Assembly (NCBI RefSeq): GCF_001426705.1
Contig: NZ_LMFC01000001.1
Span: forward strand, 1,827,355-1,891,354
Direction of reading: 5' to 3'
DNA from: Cellulomonas sp. Root485
GTDB taxonomy: Bacteria > Actinomycetota > Actinomycetes > Actinomycetales > Cellulomonadaceae
Length of the DNA: 64,000 nt
Positions 33,761 to 43,570 of this stretch are shown here, piece after piece. The position numbers were made by a program, and so were the translations under genes. The number at the start of each line of letters is the position of its first letter. Position 1 is the stretch's first letter. Below the pieces are notes generated by a model. It had not been told where the DNA came from. It did no database searches and saw only the letters and a program-made list of their open reading frames with translations.

Positions 33761-34555
33761 TCAGCCCTGGGCGGACGCCGCCCGAGCAGACCAGCGGCCG
33801 TCGGTGTGGTCCACCGTCAGCGGCAGGTCGAACGCCCCCGACAGGGTCTCGGCCGTGAGCACCTCGTCGATCGGACCCGCCGCGAACGCCTTCCCTTGGC
33901 GCAGCAGCAGGATGTGCGTGAAGCCGGGCGGGATCTCCTCGACGTGGTGCGTGACCAGCACCAGCACCGGTGACTTGTGGTCACCGGCGAGCTCCGCGAG
34001 CGCCGCGACGAGCTCCTCGCGACCGCCGAGGTCCAGTCCGGCGGCGGGCTCGTCGAGCAGCAACAGCTCCGGGTCCGTCATGAGCGACCGGGCGATCTGG
34101 ACGCGCTTGCGCTCACCCTCGCTGAGGGTGCCGAAGTACCGGTCGGACAGGTGGGCCACGCCGAACGCAGCCAGCAGGTCGGTCGCACGTGACTCGTCGA
34201 GCGACTCGTACGCCTCCCGCCAGCGACCGGTGACGCCGTAGGCAGCCGTGAGCACGACGTCCCGCACCGTCTCCCCCGCCGGGATCCGGTCCGCCAGCGA
34301 CGCGCTCGACAGGCCGATGCGCGGGCGCAGCTCGAAGACGTCGACGCGCCCCAGGCGCGAGCCCAGCAGGTCGGCCGTGCCGGTCGTGGGGTGCATCCGG
34401 CCGGACGCGACCTGCAGCAGGGTGGTCTTGCCGGCACCGTTGCGGCCGAGCACCACCCACCGCTCGCCGTCCCGGACCGTCCACGTCACCTCGTCCAGGA
34501 TCGTCGTCGTTCCCCGGCGGATCGTCACGGCCTGCAGGTCGAGCACGTCGGTCAT
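33761..34555 (-). CDS. ABC transporter ATPase without visible membrane partner
   Basis: 264 residues with Walker A GRNGAGKTT, signature LSEGERKRVQIARSLM, Walker B LLLLDEPAAGLD and a switch histidine (VTHHVEE). It resembles soluble ATPases of the YlmA/ModF type. No permease gene is adjacent, so the partner or function is unknown. I place the start at ATG 34555, seven bases after TAGGGT; the alternative ATG 34561 lies one base after that hexamer. Leaderless and divergent from the next gene. Confidence 0.88.
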   Translation of the reverse strand: MTDVLDLQAVTIRRGTTTILDEVTWTVRDGERWVVLGRNGAGKTTLLQVASGRMHPTTGTADLLGSRLGRVDVFELRPRIGLSSASLADRIPAGETVRDVVLTAAYGVTGRWREAYESLDESRATDLLAAFGVAHLSDRYFGTLSEGERKRVQIARSLMTDPELLLLDEPAAGLDLGGREELVAALAELAGDHKSPVLVLVTHHVEEIPPGFTHILLLRQGKAFAAGPIDEVLTAETLSGAFDLPLTVDHTDGRWSARAASAQG

Positions 34556-34632
34556 GGGCATGACCCTAACCGGCGATCCCGAGGCGGGCGGGCCGGTCGC
34601 CGGTGGGCTGGGTCACGTCCTACCGTGGTCCG

Positions 34633-35421
34633 GTGGACCTGACCCTCGAGCTGCCGCGCTCGGTGCTGCTCGCCCTGTGGCTGGCCGACGACACGACCGA
34701 CCGCTCGGTCCTGGTCGGCGCCGTGCAGTCCGACGACGAGCCGCACTCGGTGCAGCGCCGGCCGGCGGCGGACGAGCCGCCGCGCGACGACGTGTCCGAC
34801 GAGCCGCTCAGCACCCTGCTCGACGCCTGCGACGGGTCGCCCCGCGACGTCGCGACGGTCCTGCCCGTGCCGGGCGACCCGGGGGCGACGCCCGCGTCGG
34901 TCAGCTCGGCCGCGACCGACGCCGGCGAGGCGGTCCTGGTGCGGACGCCGCAGGCGTGTCTCGTGGCGGTGCCGGTGGTGCAGCGGTTCGGGTCCGCGCT
35001 GGAGCCGGGTCACCTGGTGACCTGGGAGCTGTCGGACGTACCCGACTGGCGGCACGCCGTGCACGCCCAGACGGGGTCCCTGCAGGACGCCGAGCGGGAG
35101 CTGCGCCACGGGCTGCTGCAGGCGACGGAGGCGCTCGTGAAGCTGGACATCGCGCGCTGGCGCCCCGACGCGGCCGAGGCGGTCGCCGCCCTGCGTGAGC
35201 TCGAGCTGCCCGCGTGGCGCCTGCCGGACTGGCTCGACGGGCGCCGCGTACGCGTGCTGGCCAGCGCGGCGCGGCTGCGGGCGATCGTCGCACTGGCCAC
35301 GCAGGACGATGGCGCCGCGGTCAACCTGTGGCAGGCCGACCAACGGTCCACCGCGCTGCGCGAGGTCGACCGGATGGCCCGCCGCGCGATGGCCGCGGCG
35401 GCGTCACGGCTGACCGCCTAG
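34633..35421 (+). CDS. Conserved actinobacterial protein of unknown function
   Basis: 262 residues, soluble, no signal peptide. The N-terminal half is acidic and low in complexity (DDEPHSVQRRPAADEPPRDD); the C-terminal half is helical (AERELRHGLLQATEALVKLD, ADQRSTALREVDRMARRAMA). I recognise no domain. Coding bias is normal. GTG 34633 is six bases after TACCGT, so the gene appears leaderless. Its stop shares a CTAG with the glgA stop. Divergent from the lone ABC ATPase. Confidence 0.75.
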   Translation: MDLTLELPRSVLLALWLADDTTDRSVLVGAVQSDDEPHSVQRRPAADEPPRDDVSDEPLSTLLDACDGSPRDVATVLPVPGDPGATPASVSSAATDAGEAVLVRTPQACLVAVPVVQRFGSALEPGHLVTWELSDVPDWRHAVHAQTGSLQDAERELRHGLLQATEALVKLDIARWRPDAAEAVAALRELELPAWRLPDWLDGRRVRVLASAARLRAIVALATQDDGAAVNLWQADQRSTALREVDRMARRAMAAAASRLTA

Positions 35422-36659
35422 CGTCCGGCGAGTGCCGCCCGGTAGACCTCGATCGTCCGCTCGGCGATCGCCTCCCACGTGAAGTGGTCCTCGACCCGCC
35501 GGCGCGAGGCCAGGCCCCACTGCGCGGTCCGGGCGGTGTTCCCGACCACGTCGGTGAGCGCATCGGCCAGGTCGTGGACGAACGCCTCGGGGTCGACCGG
35601 GGTGCCGGTGCCGTCCTGCAGCTGGTCGATCGGCACGAGCCGACCGGTCACGCCGTCGTCGATCACCTCCGGGATGCCGCCGGTGGCGGTCCCCACGACC
35701 GGGAGCCCGACCGCCATGGCCTCGAGGTTGACGATGCCGAGGGGCTCGTAGACCGAGGGGCACGCGAAGACCGTGCCGTGCATGAGGACCGCGATGAGCT
35801 CGTCGCGCGGGAGCATCTGCTCGATCCAGACCACGCCGGACCGCTTGGCGCGCAGCTGCTCGACCAGCCCCGTGACCTCGGCCATGATCTGCGGCGTGTC
35901 CGGCGCCCCGGCGCAGAGCACCACCTGGACGTCGGGCGGCAGCAGCTCGACCGCCCGCAGGAAGTAGGGCAGACCCTTCTGCCGGGTGATGCGGCCGACG
36001 AACACGACGCTCGGGCGGGACGGGTCGATGCCGAGCCGGCGCACGGTGGCCCCCGCGGCGGCCACGGCCTCGTCGCTGGTCGGGCGCTGCCACTGGTCGA
36101 GGTCGATGCCGTTGTGCACCACCTTGACCAGCGCCGGGTCGACCTTCGGGTAGGCCCGCAGGATGTCCTCGCGCATCCCGCCGCTGACCGCGATGACCGC
36201 GGCGGCACCCTCGTACGCGGTCTTCTCGGCCCAGCTGGACAGCGCGTAGCCGCCGCCCAGCTGCTCGGCCTTCCACGGGCGCAGGGGCTCGAGGCTGTGG
36301 GCGCTGACCACGTGCGGCAGCCCGTGCAGCAGGCCCGCCAGGTGGCCGCCGAGGTTGGCGTACCACGTGTGCGAGTGCACCAGGTCCGACGCGATCCCGT
36401 CGGCCCCGACCGCGCCCACCGCGTCGGCCATCTCCAGGTCGACCCCGAACGTCTGCAGCGCGGCGTTCGCTCCCGCGAGCTCGGTGGGCACCGAGTACCC
36501 GAGCACCCCCGGCGCGTCCCGCGGCCCGTCGAAGCAGTGCACGCGCACGTCGATGCTGCGCTCCAGCACGCGGGTCAGCCCCGCGACGTGGACGCCCGCC
36601 CCGCCGTAGACGTGCGGCGGGTACTCCCTGGTCAGCAGGTCGACACGCACTTCAACCAT
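35418..36659 (-). CDS. glgA: Glycogen synthase GlgA (GT4 type, possibly maltose-1-phosphate synthase)
   Basis: About 413 residues, GT-B fold. The N-terminus [17 protein letters not shown] is the actinobacterial GlgA/GlgM signature; the donor-binding part contains [11 protein letters not shown] and [17 protein letters not shown]. The mycobacterial homologue makes maltose-1-phosphate from ADP-glucose and glucose-1-phosphate. The start may be ATG 36659 or GTG 36650; the family usually starts at the latter, and GAGGGG fits both poorly or well respectively. It is divergent from glgC, whose product supplies ADP-glucose. A -10 (TAGCGT, about 36706-36701) lies upstream. Confidence 0.92.
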   Translation of the reverse strand: MVEVRVDLLTREYPPHVYGGAGVHVAGLTRVLERSIDVRVHCFDGPRDAPGVLGYSVPTELAGANAALQTFGVDLEMADAVGAVGADGIASDLVHSHTWYANLGGHLAGLLHGLPHVVSAHSLEPLRPWKAEQLGGGYALSSWAEKTAYEGAAAVIAVSGGMREDILRAYPKVDPALVKVVHNGIDLDQWQRPTSDEAVAAAGATVRRLGIDPSRPSVVFVGRITRQKGLPYFLRAVELLPPDVQVVLCAGAPDTPQIMAEVTGLVEQLRAKRSGVVWIEQMLPRDELIAVLMHGTVFACPSVYEPLGIVNLEAMAVGLPVVGTATGGIPEVIDDGVTGRLVPIDQLQDGTGTPVDPEAFVHDLADALTDVVGNTARTAQWGLASRRRVEDHFTWEAIAERTIEVYRAALAGR

Positions 36660-36763
36660 CCCCTCGCCGACCGGCACGGACGACCGGTTCTCCCGCCGAC
36701 ACGCTAGCGCCTGAGCGGCCGCACGCCTCGCTGGGACCGCGTCGGGGGCCTAGGGTCGTGCCC

Positions 36764-38005
36764 ATGGCAGCGCCGCGCGTCCTCGCTATCGTCCTCGCAG
36801 GTGGGGAGGGCAAACGTCTGATGCCCCTCACCGCCGACCGTGCCAAGCCGGCGGTGCCCTTCGGGGGCCTGTACCGGCTGATCGACTTCGCCCTGTCGAA
36901 CGTCATCAACTCGCGGTACCTGCACGTCATCGTGCTGACCCAGTACAAGTCGCACAGCCTCGACCGGCACGTGTCCAAGACGTGGCGCATGTCGCCGCTG
37001 CTGGGCAACTACGTGGCGGCCGTGCCGGCGCAGCAGCGCGTGGGCAAGCACTGGTACCTGGGCAGCGCCGACGCGATCTACCAGTGCCTGAACATCATCG
37101 AGGACGAGCGCCCCGACATCGTGGTCGTGGTCGGCGCCGACCACGTGTACCGCATGGACTTCTCCCAGATGGTCGACGCCCACATCGCCTCGGGCGCCGA
37201 GTTCACCGTCGCCGCGATCCGCCAGCCGATCGAGGAGGCCGACCAGTTCGGCGTCATCGAGGTCGACCCGACGGACCCCACGCGCATCAAGGCGTTCCTC
37301 GAGAAGCCGACCGACCCGGTGGGCCTGGCCGACTCCCCCGGCGAGATCCTCGCGTCGATGGGCAACTACGTCGCCAATGCGGACGCCCTCGTCGCCGCCG
37401 TGACCGCGGATGCGGAGAACGTCGGTTCGCGCCATGACATGGGTGGGGACATCGCTCCGTACTTCGTCGAGCGCGGCACCGCCGGCGTCTACGACTTCCT
37501 GCGCAACGACGTGCCCGGCTCCACCCCGCGCGACCGCGACTACTGGCGCGACGTCGGGACGATCGACGCGTTCTACGAGGCGAACATCGACCTGATCTCG
37601 ATCGAGCCGGTGTTCAACCTCTACAACGACGAGTGGCCGCTCTACAGCGGGTACACGAGCCTCGCCCCCGCCAAGTTCATCCACGCGGGCGCGGGCAGGC
37701 TCGGCCACGCGGTCGACTCCGTCGTCTCCCCGGGTGTGCTGGTCTCCGGAGCGACCGTGTCCGGGTCGGTGCTCTCCCCGGGCGTCCGGCTGCACTCGTG
37801 GGCGCAGGTCACGGACTCGGTGCTGTTCGACGACGTCCACATCGGCCGGTACGCCCAGGTCCACCGGGCGATCATCGACAAGAACGTCGTCGTCCCGGAA
37901 CGCGTCCGGATCGGCCTCGACCACGACCACGACCGCGCCCGTGGCTTCACCGTCACGGAGTCCGGCATCACGGTCGTCCCGAAGGGGACCGTCATCCCGG
38001 AGTGA
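36764..38005 (+). CDS. glgC: Glucose-1-phosphate adenylyltransferase
   Basis: 413 residues. It begins with the pyrophosphorylase signature [19 protein letters not shown], followed by [11 protein letters not shown] and [12 protein letters not shown]. The C-terminal part is a left-handed beta-helix ([20 protein letters not shown]). It makes ADP-glucose from glucose-1-phosphate and ATP, the committed step of glycogen synthesis. ATG 36764 lies seven bases after TAGGGT (leaderless), which favours it over GTG 36758. Divergent from glgA. Confidence 0.96.
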   Translation: MAAPRVLAIVLAGGEGKRLMPLTADRAKPAVPFGGLYRLIDFALSNVINSRYLHVIVLTQYKSHSLDRHVSKTWRMSPLLGNYVAAVPAQQRVGKHWYLGSADAIYQCLNIIEDERPDIVVVVGADHVYRMDFSQMVDAHIASGAEFTVAAIRQPIEEADQFGVIEVDPTDPTRIKAFLEKPTDPVGLADSPGEILASMGNYVANADALVAAVTADAENVGSRHDMGGDIAPYFVERGTAGVYDFLRNDVPGSTPRDRDYWRDVGTIDAFYEANIDLISIEPVFNLYNDEWPLYSGYTSLAPAKFIHAGAGRLGHAVDSVVSPGVLVSGATVSGSVLSPGVRLHSWAQVTDSVLFDDVHIGRYAQVHRAIIDKNVVVPERVRIGLDHDHDRARGFTVTESGITVVPKGTVIPE

Positions 38006-38050
38006 ACGGCCGCGACGCGCGCCGGTCCTGCGGCACTACCCTCACGTCCC

Positions 38051-38695
38051 GTGAGCACCTACGAGCCCCACCTCGTCGTCATGGACGTCGACTCGACGTT
38101 CATCACCGGTGAGGTCGTCGAGCTGCTCGCCGCGCACGCCGGCGCCGAGGTCCTGGTCACCGAGATCACCGAGCGGGCGATGCGCGGCGAGATCGACTTC
38201 GCTGCCTCGTTGCACGAGCGCGTCGCGACGCTCGCCGGCCTGCCGGAGTCCGTGCTGGCCGACGTGCTCGCCGCGGTGGAGCCGTCGCCGGGGGCCCGTG
38301 AGCTGGTCGCGGAGATGGGCGCCCGCGGATGGCCCGTCGGGCTCGTCTCGGGTGGGTTCATCGAGATCGTCCGTCCGCTGGCCGCGTCCTTCGGCATCAC
38401 GCTGACCCGCGCGAACGCGCTCGAGGTCGTCGACGGTCACCTCACGGGCAAGGTCCGCGGCCCGGTGATCGACCGCGCAGCCAAGGCGGCGGTGCTGCGC
38501 GAGTACGCCGAGTCCGTCGGCATCCCGATGGAGCGCACGATCGCCATCGGCGACGGTGCCAACGACATCGACATGGTCGTCGCCGCCGGGTTCGGGATCG
38601 CGTTCAACGCCAAGCCGCTGCTGTGCGAGGCCGCCGACGCGGTGGTGCGCGACCGTCTCGACGCGGTCCTCGACCTGCCGGTCTTCTTGCCGTGA
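38051..38695 (+). CDS. serB: Phosphoserine phosphatase
   Basis: 214 residues, HAD fold. The nucleophile motif is MDVDSTFITGE (Asp12), motif II is VGLVSGGF, the lysine is in RAAKAAVL and motif IV is IGDGANDIDMV. This fits SerB, the last step of serine synthesis. It lacks the ACT domain found in some actinobacterial SerB. GTG 38051 lies eight bases after TACCCT (leaderless). The stop overlaps the next gene's GTG. Confidence 0.92.
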   Translation: MSTYEPHLVVMDVDSTFITGEVVELLAAHAGAEVLVTEITERAMRGEIDFAASLHERVATLAGLPESVLADVLAAVEPSPGARELVAEMGARGWPVGLVSGGFIEIVRPLAASFGITLTRANALEVVDGHLTGKVRGPVIDRAAKAAVLREYAESVGIPMERTIAIGDGANDIDMVVAAGFGIAFNAKPLLCEAADAVVRDRLDAVLDLPVFLP

Positions 38696-39777
38696 CCGCG
38701 TTCGTGCCCGGCCTCGAGCTGGCGCGGATGCTCTACGACGTCGTCCGCCCGGTCCTGGCCGAGCGCGGGCTCGCGCACACCGCGGCGCTCGTCGGCCCCG
38801 GCTCGGACGTGCTGGGACTCGACGACGCGACGTCGACCGACCACGACTGGGGTCCGCGGCTGCAGGTGCTGCTGTCCCCCGCAGACCATGCCGAGCAGGC
38901 CACCGACCTGCACGAGGAGCTGCGCCACCGCCTCCCCACGCAGATCGGAGGCTGGACCAGCCGGGCGGCCCCGGCGGCGTCGGACGGCACCCGTGGTCTC
39001 GGCGACGGCACCGCGACCGGCCCGGTGGAGCACCGCGTCGAGATCCTCACGATCGACGACCTCCTGCGCCGGCTCCTCGGCCCGGTCGACCCGCGCGGTC
39101 CGATGACCGCCGCCGACTGGCTGGTCGTCCCGCAGCAGCGCCTGCTGTCGCTCACGGCGGGAGCCGTCCTCCACGACGACCTCGGGCTCGAGGCGGTCCG
39201 GGAGCGGTTGCGCTACTACCCGCACGATGTCTGGCTCTACCAGCAGGCTGCGGCGTGGACGGCGATCGGTCAGGACGAGCACCTGGCCCCACGCGCCGGG
39301 ATGGCCGGCGACGACCTGGGGTCGCGCCTCGTCACCGCCCGCGTGTGCCGCACCGGCGTCCAGCTCGCGTTCCTCCAGGAGCGCCGGTACGCGCCCTACG
39401 ACAAGTGGCTCGGCACCGCGCTCGCGCGGCTCGCGTCGACCGGGCCGTTGCGGTCGGCGCTGGCCGCCGTCCTCGCGGCGTCGGAGTCGGCGGAGCGGCA
39501 GCGCAGGCTCGGGGACGTGCTCGTCGAGCTCGTCCGACGGCACAACGCCCTCGGTCTGACCGCACCGGCGCCCGAGCGCACGTCGAGGTTCCACGGCCGC
39601 CCGTTCGACGTGGTCGACGGGGCGGCGATCGCCCTCCGGCTCACGCAGACCGTGACCGACCCCGAGGTCCGTCGTCTGGTCGAGCGACCGCTCGTCGGCG
39701 GGATCGACCTGGTCACGGCCAGCACGGACCTCGCCGGCGACGTCGGCCGGACCGAGGTCCTGCGCCGCCTCTACTGA
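38692..39777 (+). CDS. DUF4037-type nucleotidyltransferase-like protein
   Basis: 361 residues. The N-terminal part has a minimal nucleotidyltransferase pattern: GPGSDVLGLDDATSTDHDWG, i.e. a GS followed by DxD. The C-terminal part is a helical DUF4037 domain (YYPHDVWLYQQAAAWTAIGQ, RRYAPYDKWLGTALARLAS). The family is of unknown function. GTG 38692 overlaps the serB stop as GTGA, giving coupling. It converges on sixA with a seven-base overlap. Substrate and target are unknown. Confidence 0.85.
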   Translation: MTAFVPGLELARMLYDVVRPVLAERGLAHTAALVGPGSDVLGLDDATSTDHDWGPRLQVLLSPADHAEQATDLHEELRHRLPTQIGGWTSRAAPAASDGTRGLGDGTATGPVEHRVEILTIDDLLRRLLGPVDPRGPMTAADWLVVPQQRLLSLTAGAVLHDDLGLEAVRERLRYYPHDVWLYQQAAAWTAIGQDEHLAPRAGMAGDDLGSRLVTARVCRTGVQLAFLQERRYAPYDKWLGTALARLASTGPLRSALAAVLAASESAERQRRLGDVLVELVRRHNALGLTAPAPERTSRFHGRPFDVVDGAAIALRLTQTVTDPEVRRLVERPLVGGIDLVTASTDLAGDVGRTEVLRRLY

Positions 39778-40289
39778 GGGACGGCGAGCCTGCGCAGGCC
39801 GGCCGTCCCGGCGGCGAGCGTGTCCCAGGCACCCACCTCCAGCAGCGTCCAGCTGGCGGTCGGCACGCCGACCCGGACCCGGTCGAGCGTTGCCGGGTCG
39901 GAGTCCGGTCCGGCCAGCAGGACCGCCGCCTGCGACATCGTCGGCTCGTGGCCCACGACGAGCACCGTCCGCACGTCGGCGGGCACCGCCCGCACCAGCT
40001 CGACCAGGGCGCTCGACCCCGCGTAGTACAGGTCGTCGAGATACCGGACGTCGGGTTCGGTCCCGAGACCCGAGCGGACGAGGTCCCACGTCTGCCGGGT
40101 GCGCACGCTGCTCGAGCAGAGCACGAGGTCGGGTAGGAGGTCGTCCGCGGCCACGGCGGCGCCGACCTTCGCGGACTGCTTGCGACCGACGAGCGACAGC
40201 GGGCGCTGGATGTCCGGGAGCGACTCCGGGTGCTCCGCCTTCGCATGGCGCAGCAGCAGGAGTCGCCGGGGGCCGGTCTCGGACGTCAC
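39771..40289 (-). CDS. sixA: SixA-type phosphohistidine phosphatase
   Basis: 172 residues, histidine phosphatase. RHG motif LLLLRHAKAEHPE and second histidine VLVVGHEPTMS. SixA removes phosphate from histidine in phosphotransfer proteins; actinobacterial members are assigned only by similarity. GTG 40289 lies 46 bp after the fabI stop, so it may be the end of the fabG-fabI operon. Confidence 0.88.
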   Translation of the reverse strand: MTSETGPRRLLLLRHAKAEHPESLPDIQRPLSLVGRKQSAKVGAAVAADDLLPDLVLCSSSVRTRQTWDLVRSGLGTEPDVRYLDDLYYAGSSALVELVRAVPADVRTVLVVGHEPTMSQAAVLLAGPDSDPATLDRVRVGVPTASWTLLEVGAWDTLAAGTAGLRRLAVPQ

Positions 40290-40335
40290 CGGCTCAGCGT
40301 CCCACTACCCTGCGGGCTCCGCCCAGGCGCGGGCG

Positions 40336-41106
40336 TCACAGCCCCATCGCGTGGTAGCCGCCGTCGACGTGCACGATCTCGCCGGTGGTCGCCGGGAACC
40401 AGTCGGACAGCAGCGCCGCGACCGCACGGGCCGTCGGCTCCGGGTCGAACGCGTCCCAGCCCAGCGGGGCACGCTCCGGCCAGCCGCCCTCCATGGCCTC
40501 GAAGCCGGGGATCGACTTGGCGGCCGTGGTGCGGATCGGCCCGGCGGAGACCAGGTTCACGCGGATGCCGTGCGGGCCGAGGTCGCGGGCCAGGTAGCGC
40601 GAGGTCGACTCGAAGGCCGCCTTCGCGACACCCATCCAGTCGTAGACCGGCCACGCGTAGCGGGCGTCGAACGTGAGGCCGACGATCGCGCCGCCGGAGC
40701 TCAGCAGCGGCTGCGTGGCGACCGCGAGCGACTTCAGCGAGTACGCGCTGACCTGCAGCGCGGTCGCGACGTCGTCCCACTCGCCGGCCAGGAAGTTGCC
40801 GCCCATGACGGACTGCGGCGCGAAGCCGATGGAGTGCACGACACCGTCGAGCGAGTCGAAGCCCGCCTCGCGCACCCGGTCCGCGAGCGCCGCCAGGTCG
40901 TCGCCGTCGGTGACGTCGAGCTGGAGGACGGTCGCCTCCTTCGGGAGACGACGCGAGATCGCCTGCGTCAGCCGGAACTGGCGGCCGAACGAGGTGAGGA
41001 GCACCTCGGCGCCCTCCTGCTGCGCGAGCCGTGCCACGTGGAAGGCGATGGAGCCGTCCGTGAGGACGCCGGTGACGAGGAGCTTCTTGCCGTCGAGCAG
41101 ACCCAT
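40336..41106 (-). CDS. fabI: Enoyl-[acyl-carrier-protein] reductase (NADH), InhA/FabI type
   Basis: 256 residues. NAD-binding motif VTGVLTDGSIAFHVA, core VVHSIGFAP, and the catalytic Tyr/Lys in YDWMGVAKAAFES. It reduces enoyl-ACP in fatty acid elongation. The order fabG-fabI is the same as mabA-inhA in mycobacteria. Target family of isoniazid and triclosan. ATG 41106; 38 bases from the fabG stop. Confidence 0.95.
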   Translation of the reverse strand: MGLLDGKKLLVTGVLTDGSIAFHVARLAQQEGAEVLLTSFGRQFRLTQAISRRLPKEATVLQLDVTDGDDLAALADRVREAGFDSLDGVVHSIGFAPQSVMGGNFLAGEWDDVATALQVSAYSLKSLAVATQPLLSSGGAIVGLTFDARYAWPVYDWMGVAKAAFESTSRYLARDLGPHGIRVNLVSAGPIRTTAAKSIPGFEAMEGGWPERAPLGWDAFDPEPTARAVAALLSDWFPATTGEIVHVDGGYHAMGL

Positions 41107-41144
41107 GAGTGTTCCGTTCTGTGTGTCGCCGTACGAAGTCAGTG

Positions 41145-41996
<852 letters not shown>

Positions 41997-42009
41997 CTAG
42001 AATCACGTG

Positions 42010-42381
42010 GTGAGCACCATCCGTCGGCGTCCGGACCTCCCCTCGGAGGAGGTCCACAGCATCACCAGCGCACCCGAGCCGCTCACCGACGACCTGGCCC
42101 GTCGCCAGAAGCGCTACCTGATCCAGATGGGCATCCGCATCATCTGCTTCGCCGGTGCGGTGCTGTCCTGGGGCCGGATCCCGATGTGGGCGTCCCTGGT
42201 GCTCATCATCGCAGCGGTCGTGCTCCCGTACTCCGCGGTGCTGTTCGCCAACGCGGGCCGCGAGCGCCGCGACTCGGACGGGTCGTTCATGACGGCGCGC
42301 GAGATCGGTCCCGGCACGGGCGCGCCCCGCGGGCTGTCGTCGTCAGATCGCCCGACCGACGAGCCGGACGGTCGCACGTGA
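42010..42381 (+). CDS. DUF3099 membrane protein
   Basis: 123 residues. Two membrane helices (MGIRIICFAGAVLSW and PMWASLVLIIAAVVLPYSAV) within a hydrophilic frame; the N-terminal VHSITSAPEPLTDDLARRQK is the DUF3099 signature. Unknown function. GTG 42010 is six bases after TAGAAT; GTG 42007 is only three bases away. It overlaps the next gene by GTGA. Confidence 0.85.
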   Translation: MSTIRRRPDLPSEEVHSITSAPEPLTDDLARRQKRYLIQMGIRIICFAGAVLSWGRIPMWASLVLIIAAVVLPYSAVLFANAGRERRDSDGSFMTAREIGPGTGAPRGLSSSDRPTDEPDGRT

Positions 42382-42620
42382 GCCTGTTCGGCCCTGTCCC
42401 CGATGCCGTCGACGAGCTCATCTGCAGCAGCCGCGGCTGCCGGGCCGAAGCCACGTACGGTCTGCTCTGGAACAACCCGAAGCTGCACACCCCGGACCGG
42501 CGCAAGGTCTGGCTGGCGTGCGACGAGCACCGGGAGCACCTGAGCCAGTTCCTCGACGTGCGCGGGTTCCTGCAGAGCGTGGTCCCCGCGGCGGATCTCG
42601 AGTCCGCGCCCCGGTCATGA
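42378..42620 (+). CDS. Small conserved actinobacterial protein, possible metal-binding
   Basis: 80 residues. Cysteines in CSSRGC and CDEH could form one zinc site. Trp-rich YGLLWNNPKLH. It is tightly coupled by GTGA/ATGA overlaps to DUF3099 and SURF1 genes. The function is unknown. A zinc-ribbon-like protein is the best guess. Confidence 0.75.
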   Translation: MSLFGPVPDAVDELICSSRGCRAEATYGLLWNNPKLHTPDRRKVWLACDEHREHLSQFLDVRGFLQSVVPAADLESAPRS

Positions 42621-43570
42621 GCCCCGCGGCTCGCCGCGCCACGGGTCTGGTCCTCGTCGGCGTCGCCCTCGCGGTCGTCTGCACGTTCCTGGGGTTCTGG
42701 CAGTGGGGTCGGCACGTGTGGCGCGACGGCGCGATCGCCGTGGTGGAGACCAACTGGTCCGCCGAACCGGTGCCGTTGGACACGGTCCTGCCGACCTCGG
42801 ACGCGCCGCTGACGGACGACGACCTGTGGCAGCGTGTGACCGTCGTCGGGCACTACGCGAGCGACGGCACGGTCCTCCTGCGCAACCGGCCCGTCAACGG
42901 CACCCCCGCGTACCACGTGCTGGTGCCGTTCGTGGTCGAGGACGCGTCCGCCGGGGAAGCCGCCGACCCGACGCAGGCAGGCAGCGTGCTCGTCGTCGAC
43001 CGGGGCTGGGTCCCGCCGGGGTCCGACGGAAGCGTCGATGTCACCCCGCCGGCCGCGCCGGAGGGCACGATCACGCTCACCGCGCGCCTGCGCCACGACG
43101 AGCCGGCGTCGAACCGCGACGCCCCCGCGGGGCAGGTCCAGGCGATCTCCGCCGAGCAGGTCCTGGCCGCCGGCGGTGTCGAGGGCGACACCTACGAGGC
43201 GTACGTCGCGATGACCGCGGAGGACCCGTCGGTCGAACCGGTCCCCGGCACCCTCGCCCTGCCGAGCACGGACCCCGGGTCGCACCTGTCGTACGCGTTC
43301 CAGTGGTGGACCTTCGCCCTCGGCGGCCTCGTCGCGTTCAGCCTGGCCGCCCGCCGGGAGCTGCAGGACGGGCGCACCGCTGGAGAGGCCGACGTGCCCG
43401 CGCCTGCGGCACCACCCGTGACGGTGGACGGCGTCGAGCTGTGGCCGACCCGGGACACGCCACGACCCCGCCCGTCGGCCCCCGACGTCCCGCGACGCCG
43501 CGGGGGTCGCGACGAGGACGCGGAGGACGCGCTCATCGACGCCCAGCTGGGCGAGCAGGACAGCCGTTAG
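42617..43570 (+). CDS. SURF1-family cytochrome oxidase assembly protein
   Basis: 317 residues. Two membrane helices: LVLVGVALAVVCTFLGFWQW near the N-terminus and WWTFALGGLVAFSLA near residue 240. Between them are SURF1 signatures (GHYASDGTVLLRNRPVNG, VLVVDRGWVPPG, HLSYAFQWW). SURF1 helps insert heme A in cytochrome aa3 oxidase. The C-terminal 70 residues are disordered. Coupled by ATGA to the preceding small gene. ctaA is 15 kb away. Confidence 0.92.
   Translation: MSPAARRATGLVLVGVALAVVCTFLGFWQWGRHVWRDGAIAVVETNWSAEPVPLDTVLPTSDAPLTDDDLWQRVTVVGHYASDGTVLLRNRPVNGTPAYHVLVPFVVEDASAGEAADPTQAGSVLVVDRGWVPPGSDGSVDVTPPAAPEGTITLTARLRHDEPASNRDAPAGQVQAISAEQVLAAGGVEGDTYEAYVAMTAEDPSVEPVPGTLALPSTDPGSHLSYAFQWWTFALGGLVAFSLAARRELQDGRTAGEADVPAPAAPPVTVDGVELWPTRDTPRPRPSAPDVPRRRGGRDEDAEDALIDAQLGEQDSR

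Noticed and set aside
36758..36763. GTG 36758 as the glgC start
   Set aside because: It lies one base after the -10 hexamer TAGGGT; ATG 36764 has the proper leaderless spacing.
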